Assembly: GCA_031771865.1 (NCBI GenBank)
Contig: JASISA010000029.1
Span: 62,001 to 126,000 of the forward strand
Source of the DNA: Nothophaeocryptopus gaeumannii
Taxonomy: Eukaryota; Ascomycota; Dothideomycetes; Mycosphaerellales; Mycosphaerellaceae
Direction: 5' to 3'
DNA length: 64,000 nt
Position 1 is the first letter of the stretch, and the number at the start of each line of letters is the position of its first letter. Positions 32,411 to 42,503 of the stretch are shown piece by piece. The notes beneath the pieces were generated by a model. It saw only the letters and a program-made list of their open reading frames with translations. It was not told the origin of the DNA and made no database searches. Both the position numbers and the translations under genes were made by a program.

Positions 32411-33635
32411 TGTGAGGAAGAAAGAAGCCGTGTAGGAAAGACAGGACTCTAGGGAATCGTGTTGAAAGATTTGAAGGATGCCAGTGAGGTAGGCTGTGGA
32501 CTTTTCGGAGTCGGGGAGGGTTCAGGGGCCGTAGGTGATGCGGGTGATGCGGGACATATTTTCGAGGCAGATGGAGTAGTAAAAAACGACGTGTCCGAGG
32601 CGAATGCAAGGAAACTGAAAGTCATCCACAGCAGACAAGTCTTCAGGAAGTCTGTCTTTTGCGCCATCTAGCTGGTCTTTCAAACGATCAACAACATCGT
32701 TTGCACGGTTTATGACGAGCTTGCGGGTGGAAACCCGCAGTGGAGTCCAGTGTCGTGTCACTATCCAGTGTTGAAGTTGTAGAGCCAAGATCAGGCCCTC
32801 GGTAAGGAGATCAGGTGCACTTGAGTCCCGCGCAAGTTTGGCCTCGTGCATTCTTATGCGATGTTCTAGGTCATAGATAGAATCCCCACGGTGAGTCGGG
32901 CACATCCTTACATGTTGGCCAAGCTAAGTGGAGCTGGTATAGCCTAGTGAAGAGATCATTGATCTCGAGGAACGAAAAAGTGCAGAAGTTGATTACCATC
33001 TGCGTGTTTCGGCGAGCGCGTCGATATGCTTCGGGCTGATCGTACAAAGTCTGGATATGTAATGAAGCATACGACCGTGGAATGAGGTAGTCAAGCATGG
33101 GAGCCTCACGATATGTGAAAGAATGTCGAAGATCTATCCAGACGAGGTATAGCCACTGGTTCCCGTCAACATCGTCTCGCCACTTTGCTTGCTGAAGGGC
33201 CTTGAGATGGACTTTGAGCGTGCCTTGTTGCTCCTGCAATTCGCAATACGCGAGCTGTCCAACCGCCAGGTTGTTGATGGGATCCGTCTCATCTGCGAGG
33301 CCCTTCTGTAGTTTGGAGAAGACGTTCCTTTTCCGCAATAGGTAACCCAGGTAGATGTCCACGTTCGAGAGCCTCTTTTTCTTGAGAAGCAAGTACATTC
33401 CCAGGCATTCGCATAAGATTGGATTGCGAAGAGCCCAGTTCCAGTAATGGTCAACCCAGTGATGTTTGGCGGCATTGTAACCATGCTTCTTAGAGTCGGA
33501 AGAGCTCGCGAAGTACCATTGTGCCACAGATGCAAGCTTCGCCGACGCCCCAGAGACGTATGATGCTCCAAGAGAATCCGCCATGAGGCTCGACACAGTC
33601 TGGGGGCAGAAATTATCTGGCCGACACGTGGTCAC
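32411..33635 (-). pseudogene. Relic of a fungal transcription-factor-like gene (C-terminal regulatory region)
   Basis: The frame at 33635-32871 reads SLMADSLGASYVSGASAKLA, then a helical repeat-rich stretch with LCECLGMYLLLKKKRLSNVD and EINDLFTRLYQLHLAWPTC. It runs out of frame near 32890. The neighbouring frame (32905-32522) continues RGDSIYDLEHRIRMHEAKLA and IRLGHVVFYYSICLENMSRI, ending in TGA at 32522-32524. Beyond the stop the same frame stays open with GILQIFQHDSLESCLSYTA. The helical pattern resembles the C-terminal regulatory domain of fungal zinc-cluster transcription factors. The N-terminal Zn2Cys6 DNA-binding domain is not present in the adjacent 400 bp. One frameshift, one stop and a missing N-terminus: a relic. 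Family assignment is moderate. Confidence 0.5.
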
Positions 33636-34016
33636 CTTGCTTTTCCGTTACCCAGACGTGGAGCCGTTGGATCCAGAATGTAGTAATAACCTTACGCATG
33701 AGGCGTTCTGGCATGACAGTGAATAAGCTGGAAACTACGATGGTTAGCTGAAGCTTGAGAGGGCAGCTTGTTGCTAGTAGAAGCGTTTGATGTTGGTCCG
33801 CTTAAATGTACAGCGGACAGGCTTTGAAGTCAGCAATGTAGACGTTCACCTCAGTAGTGTTCGTAAATGGCATTCTCGTTTCGTTGTGCACTACTCTCAG
33901 GATGCCCAAAGGAAAGCTACAGAAGAGAGTTCTTGCAGACTTTGCTCGCAACGATGGTCACGGAGAAAATCGGCCTTAAGGACAGTTCGTGTCCGTAACC
34001 CACATACTGATGTCGA
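33636..34016. other. Short intergenic region
   Basis: About 380 bp between a relic and the STAND-N-like gene. No feature recognised. Confidence 0.35.
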
Positions 34017-35918
34017 TTACCAGCGAGTGCGACGTGGAGGATCTGGTATAATGCTCTCTTTGAGAGCTGCTCGGGTCAAGGCGCGCTCTCGTTGAAGGTA
34101 TTCGTTCTCCTGTTCAGTCCCAGAAACTTTCCGGCTTCGTCTTCGACTCCGACTGCGACGAGCTTCTCTATAAGAGTCGTTCTCGGCTTCGTTCCTGTCG
34201 TCATCTTCAAGCTGATTGGCTTCTACACTGGTGCGATTGTTGGCTGTGACTGACTTCAAGGCAGTACGGCGTGATCGGCCTAGGTCGGGAGTATCGCGAT
34301 CGAGGTCAGGAGCTGGCCGCTGTCCGGCAAAGTCAGAAACGTCTCCGCCATCTCTGTACACCATGAAGGCTCGGTTGCCATTGCGGTGGCCTCGTGAGAC
34401 GTTGCGTTGGTGAGCACTCTCTGCTTGAGGCTCATGGTCGTCAACAATCTGGCCGTAGCGACCGACCGGAGCAGACAAGTGCTGCCCCACAACGTGGAAG
34501 TTCTTGGGTATTCTTGCCGACGGGACCAGACAGCGAGCGCATGAATTCTCCCACTCGGTCTTGCCGTCTCCAGCTAGAAATTGATGGCGCGGTACATCGT
34601 GATTCGCTTTTCTGCACCACTTCCATTGCTTCTCCACATCAATGAAGACCTCAGTGCAGTAGGAGCAAGTATTGGCACCAATGGGAAACTCCCTCTGTAG
34701 GGCACGAGGCACTCTGCAGAGCTCGCAGCGAAACCATTGTCGGTTGTTGAATGCGATCGGAGACGACAGTGGAATAGAGCCAAGACTGCGCACGAGTCGG
34801 AGCTTCTGTTCTGTATCTCTGTCCAGCTGGCGAAGCCTCTCGTCCATATAAGCGCGTGCTTCTGGCTCGTCTAGATTGATTGCAGTGCCGAAGGTATCAG
34901 GGGCGCTACGAATGGCCGGCACGCCTTTCAGCGGAAGGCCCACGGCGCTTCCCTGGGCGTCTGTGGTCATTCGATATTGTTTCTTCAAGCCGGTTTCCAC
35001 TGTGGACCTTCTAGGGGGGGACGAGCTGCAAGCACTCAGTTTTCGATTTGCACGAGGCCGTGAAGAACGTTCGGGAACTGCTTCGGAAAACGCTGCCTCC
35101 TGGCCCCTCGACGAGCCAAGGTTTGCCTGTGCCGATCGCTTTACGAGGGTTTCTCGTGACAGATGCCGTGCCGACTGAAATGGTGGAGACGTCTTGTCAT
35201 CTGTGAGAAGCGCATCTATACTCCTGAGGACTGTGCCTGAAATGAATTGCGCATTGACAGGACTACTTGCCCTTGATGGCAGCTCCGGAACTGACGATGG
35301 TGGCGGCTTCGGTTCGTCTAGAGCAGCATATGATCCCACATATCGCAGAAATGGAGCAATTTTCGACGTGACTTCTTCAGCATCTTCCACTGACACCGAT
35401 GGAGCTCGTTGCATTCGCCTAACATGGCCCAGCACGCTGCTTATGTCATGCGCGAAGGTGACGTCTGTCTTTCGCATTTCTCGTTGAGTTCGCTGCAACT
35501 CATGAATGAGTTGCGTGGCCAAAGACTGTTGATGGCGTTGCAGATCTCGGAGGATTGCCTCAATCGTGTCCTTGTTCCATCTCCATTTCATACGCAGCCA
35601 GAGATTGGGTTTAGTGCCTGGCTTCACGCTTTTCTTGTATGGCTTCAAGACTACCCGAAGTCGTTTGCAAGTCAATCGAAAGCTCGCAAGGGTCTCCTGA
35701 ACGCCGCTATCGTGGTCGTGGTCAGTGGTGCTGGGATGTACAGCTTGCTGTTGGTAGAAGTGCTTGATGTTGGTGACAGTGATCTGACATATTTTCAGAC
35801 TTGAGGCTGTTGCTTGAATGTGCTGAGGGCTGTCTCTAAGATCAGCAATGTAAGAGTAAACCTCGTTGCTGCGAGCCAGAACCGTAACGCTGAGTGAAAC
35901 GATAGCACCAGGATCCAT
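34017..35918 (-). CDS. STAND-type N-terminal domain protein with a cysteine-rich zinc-like module
   Basis: A single 633-residue frame. Residues 1 to about 170 are helical and match the style of the fungal STAND N-terminal domain (start DPGAIVSLSVTVLARSNEVY, then LKICQITVTNIKHFY and a long helix with RHQQSLATQLIHELQRTQ). No NACHT or NB-ARC domain follows. Instead there is a disordered middle (about 200-385), then a cysteine/histidine module at 398-463: C398-x2-C401, C418-x2-C421, C435, H440, H445 and C460-x2-C463. That could bind two or three zinc ions. The tail is Arg/Ser- and Asp/Glu-rich, ending IPDPPRRTRW. In known STAND proteins this kind of N-terminus is the effector or signalling part. 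Here it may act as a stand-alone adaptor. Function inferred only from architecture. Confidence 0.7.
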   Translation of the reverse strand: MDPGAIVSLSVTVLARSNEVYSYIADLRDSPQHIQATASSLKICQITVTNIKHFYQQQAVHPSTTDHDHDSGVQETLASFRLTCKRLRVVLKPYKKSVKPGTKPNLWLRMKWRWNKDTIEAILRDLQRHQQSLATQLIHELQRTQREMRKTDVTFAHDISSVLGHVRRMQRAPSVSVEDAEEVTSKIAPFLRYVGSYAALDEPKPPPSSVPELPSRASSPVNAQFISGTVLRSIDALLTDDKTSPPFQSARHLSRETLVKRSAQANLGSSRGQEAAFSEAVPERSSRPRANRKLSACSSSPPRRSTVETGLKKQYRMTTDAQGSAVGLPLKGVPAIRSAPDTFGTAINLDEPEARAYMDERLRQLDRDTEQKLRLVRSLGSIPLSSPIAFNNRQWFRCELCRVPRALQREFPIGANTCSYCTEVFIDVEKQWKWCRKANHDVPRHQFLAGDGKTEWENSCARCLVPSARIPKNFHVVGQHLSAPVGRYGQIVDDHEPQAESAHQRNVSRGHRNGNRAFMVYRDGGDVSDFAGQRPAPDLDRDTPDLGRSRRTALKSVTANNRTSVEANQLEDDDRNEAENDSYREARRSRSRRRSRKVSGTEQENEYLQRERALTRAALKESIIPDPPRRTRW

Positions 35919-37106
35919 CCTGCGTCAGCTCCAGATCAGACTGGGACTCGTGCGACAACGTCAAAGGAGAGAGGCTGGGGAGGGAGACGGGGAAGTTATA
36001 GGTCGTGACATGCAGTGCTTGGCAGGTGTGTGGCCTGTACGCAGACCAGAAGCCAGCATGCACTTCGCCTTCGCTCTTGAGCAAGGCGGCGAGTCCATCA
36101 TCGCGTGGAGGCCGTTGATGCGACCTGACTCGATCAGTGGCGGGAGGCCTCATTTTCATCCCGTGTTCAAGAAGAATGAGGTCCAATGCAAGTGATCAGG
36201 CTTGGCAGGCGTTGATAATGGAAGGCAGCGTGGTGAAGAAGTCGCTGAGAGCTTCACATGGTGCAAGATGGTAAGCGAAAGTTCGCTCTCCAAATGCGCT
36301 GCATCTACGATGCACGGTGATGTGGTGGAAGCATCGAAGGCGGAGTTATTGGGCGATTGTTGATGAAGAGGGAGAGACGCAGGAGAAGGAGAAGCTGCTT
36401 GCCAGCCAAGACGTCGTGGGAATGCCACAACTTCCTGCGCCCGAGCTGGGGCCAAGTGAATGATGATGACCCGACTCTTCAAGCTTGTTTCTTTCCTCTT
36501 CATTTCGCTTTCTCTCTGTCAGCATCCTCGAAACATCACCCCTCCTCTAGACGGCCTTCAGCCGCCCACTGTGTGTTCCAAAATAGCTATATGCAATGGC
36601 CGCAGTTCTCTCCAGCGCTTGCCGTATAGAGTTCGGCGTTGCGGCTGAGGCCCAGCCAAGCGCTTCAGCCTGAGCAAATCCAGGCTTCACGGAGGCTTCA
36701 CGACTCCGGCTGACGACGGCATCAACAATTTCTCCAAGACAAGCCTCAGAAATGATCGGAACTTCATTCTCAAAATGTCTTCAGCTTCAATATACTCGTA
36801 CCAAGCTTTCGATCGTATCGGGATGTTCTTTCGAAAATGCATGCCGTTTCGCGGAGCGGTAGAGTTTGAAGTGTCCCATACCGGCCTTGAATCCTGCAGC
36901 TGAATGCGGATAGTCTATCTAGACCTGCGCCTCAAGATGCAGGTCTCAGCGTGAGGCTGTTGGTAGCTTTGAGAGAGGACCGCGTGAAGGAGCGGAGTAC
37001 ATGAAGGTCCAGTGACCCGCGCGTAGGTAGCGGTAAGACTCTCATTCGATCTCATAGACCTGTTGTTCAAGGCTCAAGGCTCTACTCTCCACGATAGTTC
37101 GGCAAG
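35919..37106. other. Intergenic region
   Basis: About 1.2 kb. I see no supported gene on either strand; open frames here are short and biased in composition. It carries the promoters of the flanking divergent genes. Confidence 0.4.
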
Positions 37107-37574
37107 ATGCGGTTTCATATCTACGCTATCGCGACGGCGCTGATCTCCGGCACGACCGCCGATTTCCTCATGTCCAACACCTCGGTCTGCATGGGCGCTT
37201 TTATAGTACAGCAGTGCTACCACGGTGTCCAAGTACTCTCTGATTGGGATAGCAAACTCGACTACAACCAAACCATCAAGAAAGACTATACCTGTGGGCA
37301 CCTCGTACACGCCGAAGATTACAACTACATCCACAATGGCACAGCTGGATCCTTCGGTTCATCGCAATTCAGTTCCGAGGGAGGCATCTGCGATTCCGCA
37401 AAGCTCGAGTTTCTGAGAGGAGCCGGCGATGAGTACACAGTGCATGATCACACTGGTGCCCAAGTTGGCAATTGTGTGTCGGATAACTCGACATACACGC
37501 AGCACTGCAATAAATGGGTCGGGATGCTGTTCTTTCAGAGCGCATACAAATGCACGAGCAGCATATGCAGCTGA
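37107..37574 (+). CDS. Small secreted cysteine-rich protein (candidate effector)
   Basis: A single exon of 155 residues. It starts MRFHIYAIATALISGTTA, a good signal peptide with likely cleavage after Ala18. The mature part has eight cysteines at positions 28, 37, 63, 95, 123, 134, 149 and 154, an even number consistent with four disulfides, and two or three N-glycosylation sequons (NTS, NQT, NGT, NST). It has no membrane helix, GPI signal or enzyme motif. Size, secretion signal and cysteine count are what fungal apoplastic effector candidates show. The family is not recognised and no activity is claimed. It stands alone, with non-coding DNA on both sides. Confidence 0.7.
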   Translation: MRFHIYAIATALISGTTADFLMSNTSVCMGAFIVQQCYHGVQVLSDWDSKLDYNQTIKKDYTCGHLVHAEDYNYIHNGTAGSFGSSQFSSEGGICDSAKLEFLRGAGDEYTVHDHTGAQVGNCVSDNSTYTQHCNKWVGMLFFQSAYKCTSSICS

Positions 37575-38492
37575 TCTGACGAAGATCACAAACACGATCA
37601 AAACAATACGAGCCAATGCCAGTGTTCTGCGAATCGCTCATCTTGTTGAGTGGGCCTATGAGCTCGCTGGATGCATTAGGACGCAACAGAGCGCCGACAA
37701 GAACTATCTCACTCGAGATGAGAGACAGAAAACCTCAATGGTGGCCATGCAAGTTCCATGGTCTGCGTTACAGTGACGGTGGAGCCTTTTCCAGGACGAG
37801 TGTGAAGCATATCTGCCAGAATGCGCATGCTCTGGGTGAATGAAGTGGCATCATTGCGAGCTATCCCATCGTCTCAACAACGCAGTCAAGTTCCATGCCG
37901 AGGGCGTATTCGATGGAGGCATTGACGGGTCTTGGGCAATTGGAGCGACAGACCAGCCCAGAGAAGGATGAGCAGGTTCGAGAAGCATAGGTTCACCAAT
38001 GTACTCCACGCCGCCTCTAAGGCAGCAAAAAGGCCAAAGTCAACAGATAGCGGAGTATATCTTGCCTTCGAATCTGATACACTAGTCTTCTGCGTTTCAA
38101 GTGCGTACCGTGGTCATACGATGGTGTTGTCGCTCGTGAGAAGGCAGGTGAATACTCTGGAGGGCATCGTCAAGCCTGCAAGCCCGGCCCATTGGCTGCT
38201 TTTCCCATTACGCTAGCTCAGGTACGTGAAGTTGCAAACGCTGCGCCTGCTAGCCTTCATCACTTTCTCCTCCTTCCTCCTGCCATGGCCGACCTGCATT
38301 TCTCATCGCACCCATGTCCTGCCTCATCTCATTACCGTGCAGCGATTGCGTGAGCGTCGCTACCGAGTACGTTCACATTACCGACCTCGGTGCTCACATC
38401 CCCGCACTGCGCTCACCTTGAGTTTGCCTGCTCTCGTCATCGTCAAGTAGGTAGGTATCGTGTTTTGCTAAGGCCTCGTCAGTCTCATTCGA
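37575..38492. other. Intergenic region
   Basis: About 0.9 kb without a supported gene. The right 200 bp is pyrimidine-rich and is probably the promoter and leader of the CoA-transferase gene. Confidence 0.4.
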
Positions 38493-39884
38493 TTGTACCC
38501 TCACAGCCGAATCATGCCGAGCAATATCAATATGGCGCATATACTTAAGCCTAGGATCGCACTACTTCCTTCGCGCCGAGCGACCTCCATCGCCGGCAAC
38601 TCCAAGCCAAACTTGAGATCCCAAGTAAGAGATCGCAGAGAATCAACATCAACACCAAGCTCCAGCAAAGGCCCACTTCACGGCATCCGCGTCCTGGACT
38701 TCGGCCGTATCCTCGCTGCGCCCTTTTGCTCCCAAGTCCTGGCAGACTACGGCGCCGATGTCATCAAGATCGAGCAACCCAAGACGGGTGATGAGACACG
38801 CAACTATCGAGTGAGAGATGAAGCACCATTCTGGAAGGACCCCGATCAGCGGATGAGCTTCTACTTCGCCGCCATCAACAGGAATAAACGATCCATCACA
38901 CTTGACCTCAAGAACAAAGCAGCTCAAGAAGTCGTTCACCGCCTAGCCAAAGACGCTGATGTCCTGCTTGAGAACTTCGTGCCTGGTCGAGCAGCGAAAC
39001 TTGGGATCGGATACGATGAGCTCTCAAAGACCAACTCAAAGCTGATCTACTGCTCCCTCTCCGGCTACGGCCATTCAGGCCCCTACTCAGGCCGAGCAGG
39101 CTACGACGCCATCGCAGCAGCGGAAGGCGGGTTGATGCACATCACCGGCGAACCAGGCGGAGAGCCTGTACGTCCTGGCCTCGGAATGATCGATATGTCA
39201 ACAGGGCTATACGCCCATGGAGCGATCATGGCCGCTCTCCGCCATCGCGATCAAACAGGCGAAGGCCAGCACGTCGATGTCTCGCTCTTCGACACGCAGA
39301 TCAGCATGCTCGTCAACGTCGGCGCGAACTGGCTGAACATGCAACGCGAGAACCAACGAGTCGGATCTGGACATGCGAGTGCCCATCCTTTGGGGAATTG
39401 GAAATGTAAAGATGAAGTTTGGCTCACAATTTCCGTGACGAATGACCGTGGTTTCAAAGCTCTATGTGAGAGGCTTGCACATCCCGAGCTTGCGGAAGAT
39501 GAAGGTTTCGCGACGAATGCTATGCGTGTTGCGAATCGGGAGAATTTGACAGAAGTGCTGAACAAGATATTCGCGACGAGGACTTGCGACGAGTGGTTGG
39601 AGGCTCTTGAGGGCTCTGGTGTTGCGTATGGACCTGTTAACTCGATTGAGCGGGCGTTTCAGCATCCGCAGATTGAGCCGAGAGGGATGGTTGAGAGACG
39701 GGAGTGGGAAGATGTTGCGAGTGGAGCATGGAAAGGTATTGGGGTGCCTGTGAAGTTCAGTCAGTCGAAAGGAGAGATTCGATCCCTTGCTCCGAGGTTG
39801 GGAGAGCACACCGTAGAGATTCTTCGAGAGGCGGGATATGGCGAGTCTGAGATTGAGGAGATGCAAGCCGAGGGTGTGGTCTAA
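38493..39884 (+). CDS. Class III CoA-transferase (CaiB/BaiF family), likely mitochondrial
   Basis: A single 463-residue frame. The first 60 residues are rich in Arg and Ser and poor in acids (LPSRRATSIAG), which fits a mitochondrial presequence; Met8 and Met14 are alternative starts. The family core begins LHGIRVLDFGRILAAPFCSQ, then LADYGADVIKIEQP, AAINRNKRSITLDLK, VLLENFVPG, and the catalytic aspartate region GLGMIDMSTGLYAHGAIMAAL (Asp234). In this family the aspartate forms a CoA mixed-anhydride or thioester intermediate. The best functional match in eukaryotes is the glutarate/succinate CoA-transferase group, but substrates vary, so the reaction is left open. One oddity: after SGHASAHP the usual segment before KCKDEVWL is four or five residues shorter than I expect. 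Otherwise intact. Confidence 0.85.
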   Translation: MYPHSRIMPSNINMAHILKPRIALLPSRRATSIAGNSKPNLRSQVRDRRESTSTPSSSKGPLHGIRVLDFGRILAAPFCSQVLADYGADVIKIEQPKTGDETRNYRVRDEAPFWKDPDQRMSFYFAAINRNKRSITLDLKNKAAQEVVHRLAKDADVLLENFVPGRAAKLGIGYDELSKTNSKLIYCSLSGYGHSGPYSGRAGYDAIAAAEGGLMHITGEPGGEPVRPGLGMIDMSTGLYAHGAIMAALRHRDQTGEGQHVDVSLFDTQISMLVNVGANWLNMQRENQRVGSGHASAHPLGNWKCKDEVWLTISVTNDRGFKALCERLAHPELAEDEGFATNAMRVANRENLTEVLNKIFATRTCDEWLEALEGSGVAYGPVNSIERAFQHPQIEPRGMVERREWEDVASGAWKGIGVPVKFSQSKGEIRSLAPRLGEHTVEILREAGYGESEIEEMQAEGVV

Positions 39885-42503
39885 TTACTTTGTCTCATTC
39901 GCTGACCAGGGCTCTCGCGGACTCACTTGGTAAGCAATCCACGTCCTGCTTTTTTAGCTACACTCGCTGAACGTGCTATCTAGTGCCCAGTGTGGTGTGA
40001 CTCATGCGCACGAAAGCTACACCTCTCGTGCTCGCAGAGCAGTCCCGCCCGGTTTTGCGAGGGTCGATGCCGGGGAGAAATCGGCGCATCCCGACCAGAG
40101 CTCCGGATCAATCCATGCACGCACCTATGGTGATATCGAGGTTCAACGGAAAGGCACCGCATCTCCCGACAGTGACGAGACGCTCTCTATCACACGCGTC
40201 GGGATATGTGGCTCACAATACGGCTGCACCATTCCTCATTGCCTCGGGGCATTTTGAGGACAAAGAGGCATGACAACGTCACGAGACGGAGTCTTGTTCT
40301 CTTGTCACGGCCTATAAGTGCGATTACGTGCCGGCGGCAGGTGTGCCACGATGCCGCCATCGGCCTTTCTACCTTCCCGACATCTGAAAGACTTCGGAAC
40401 CAAGGTCTCCTCAGAGAGGTTTACTTTGATAGGATCTCTGGTCCTCGCAACTTGGAACATGAGGTGTGTCTTCGAACATCCGCGGTCAAGAAGTAAACAC
40501 TCAATCCTCAGTCATGTTCCCGCTCTGGGGAAGAACACCTTGTCTCTCGCTGTGGAACAGTCAACGAGAGGTGGTGAGCATGGAGGGAGACTTACATTCA
40601 AGGCGGCTACTGTATTCGTGCGATCCGTTGGAGCAGAAACTCGCAACCATAGGATCCGTATAGCGCATCGTGGTTGGATTAAAACCTTCTCCCTAGCCAA
40701 TGTAGACTCTCATGCTTGATGATCCTCCAGATGACTGTGTGGTTGCACAGCAGAACAAAGACGGCTCGACATTGATATCACAAACGATCACACCTCCAAG
40801 TCGAAGCGAGACACTCCATCACCTCGTGTTGAAGTGTCAGACAGCTTTTGTGCTTCCCACTGGATGTTGACATACACCCAGAACAAAGAAGAAAGTACCG
40901 TACACTCGCTCTGTGCCTCCTCGCGGACTGTCTGTACGAGCTGTCGTCGCAAGTCTCCATGATCGTGCACACTTCGGCTCCACGTCCTCGTACCACACTC
41001 TTTCTCCACCAGCAGTATCACAGACAATGCTACCGCATCACCGTCGCACAGCATTCTTCACAAGCGCTTGACATGTCGTACCTCGTACCATCGTGTCTGA
41101 AGAATCCTTTGTATCGCCACGAGCAGAAGTCAGCTCTGCACACCATCATCACAGTACATTATGTAGCAGGGTATCATCGTGCGTGAAGTTCGACATCAGC
41201 GGCTCTCCAACCTGCCTGTCGTTGAGGAAGCACAGAGCCAGTCGTTTGGGACAGATGCCTGCTGCAACAAGGAATATCAAAGAAGTTGGCGTCTCGCTGT
41301 GCTGCAGGAACTCCCAACCGGCATACCAAGAGTGGGAATCTGAGTTCTAGATCCTCGGCCGAAGAGAGGACATGCCTGGAAAGAGTTGCATGTGCACGCC
41401 TATCATGTGGCTGTTGGCTGCATGGAAGAATTCTGGAAGCAATGCAAGCACTTTGATGGGTGGCTGCGGATCAATGTATGTACCCTGAGCCGGAAGTTGT
41501 GGAGGGATGGTGCGCCACAGGTGGGATGTCTCGTCGGATGCTCCGAGGATGGAGGGGTATCTGTCAAGCTGTTGAGCATTTTGTAAGGCAGTCGTAGTCG
41601 CGGTAACCGCAATGAAAGGAGGAACCGCCTATCTTCCTGGTGAGCAGATGAGTGGAAATGGTAGCTGAATGTAGCTATGGGACCTGTTAATCTTTGTCGT
41701 TGCTGCGGTAGGCTGCTGCTAAATGCTGCACGATGCGAGGGTAGCGACAAGATTTCTCACCCATTCGCACGCCATCCCACGGACACGCGCACACGTGTAA
41801 AGTGGCCGACCGCCATTTCATCGAATCATCAAATCAGCAGTTGGACTGTCCACCTGGCTGCTTGGTCAGTGTTTGTCTGAGACTGCCTTACTCGCATCGA
41901 ACGGGTCGAATGGATCGAATTCGTTGAATGCCGTCGCCGTGGTCCTGTCGTCGTCGTATCGCGGCGGTGGCTTGTCCGGGTCCACGGCCCGCGCAGAGCA
42001 GGAGAACACTCTCCAACGATCAATCCTAGCACAGGACCTCACAAGGTTGCCAAACCACCACTATGAACTCCGTGCCCATCCCAGCAGCTCCGAGCGGAAC
42101 AAAGAACGACCCGACAGCGAGCACGGTGATGATGTTCGCAGACCGGACGAGTGATGAACCAGAGAACGAGCAGCAGCAGCAGCCGCACTCGATGCCACCA
42201 GATGCTGAACCCTGCGTGGAACTAGAGCTGGTCGTGCATGCTGCAAGCAAGCACAAGCTGCCGAACAATCTCGGTGCCACATCAGCTCTTTTGCTTGTGC
42301 CAACGCGAAAAGCTCACGTTACCGTACCCTACCGTCAACCGTGGGCTCCTCTCAGCTTTTTTCCCGCGCCCCATTCGCCTGTGACTGACTGACTGAGACT
42401 GACCACCTTGTCCTTCTATTATTACCAACTCCCTGACTACGGCCTATCTGTCTGATTGCCTTATTTGAGCCCATCCCTCCCTCCCTTTTCTTCCTTTTCC
42501 GCG
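39885..42503. other. Long gene-free stretch
   Basis: About 2.6 kb, the longest gap apart from the left-end repeat block. Several open frames of 70-130 codons exist but have no start context, splice signals or family features. The part at about 42170-42190 has a CAG trinucleotide run. The right end (42400-42503) is the pyrimidine-rich leader of the APRT gene. Confidence 0.4.

Noticed and set aside
41873..42392. Two overlapping plus frames (94 and 109 codons) upstream of APRT
   Set aside because: Low-complexity composition, mutually overlapping, and no conserved blocks; probably promoter and leader DNA.
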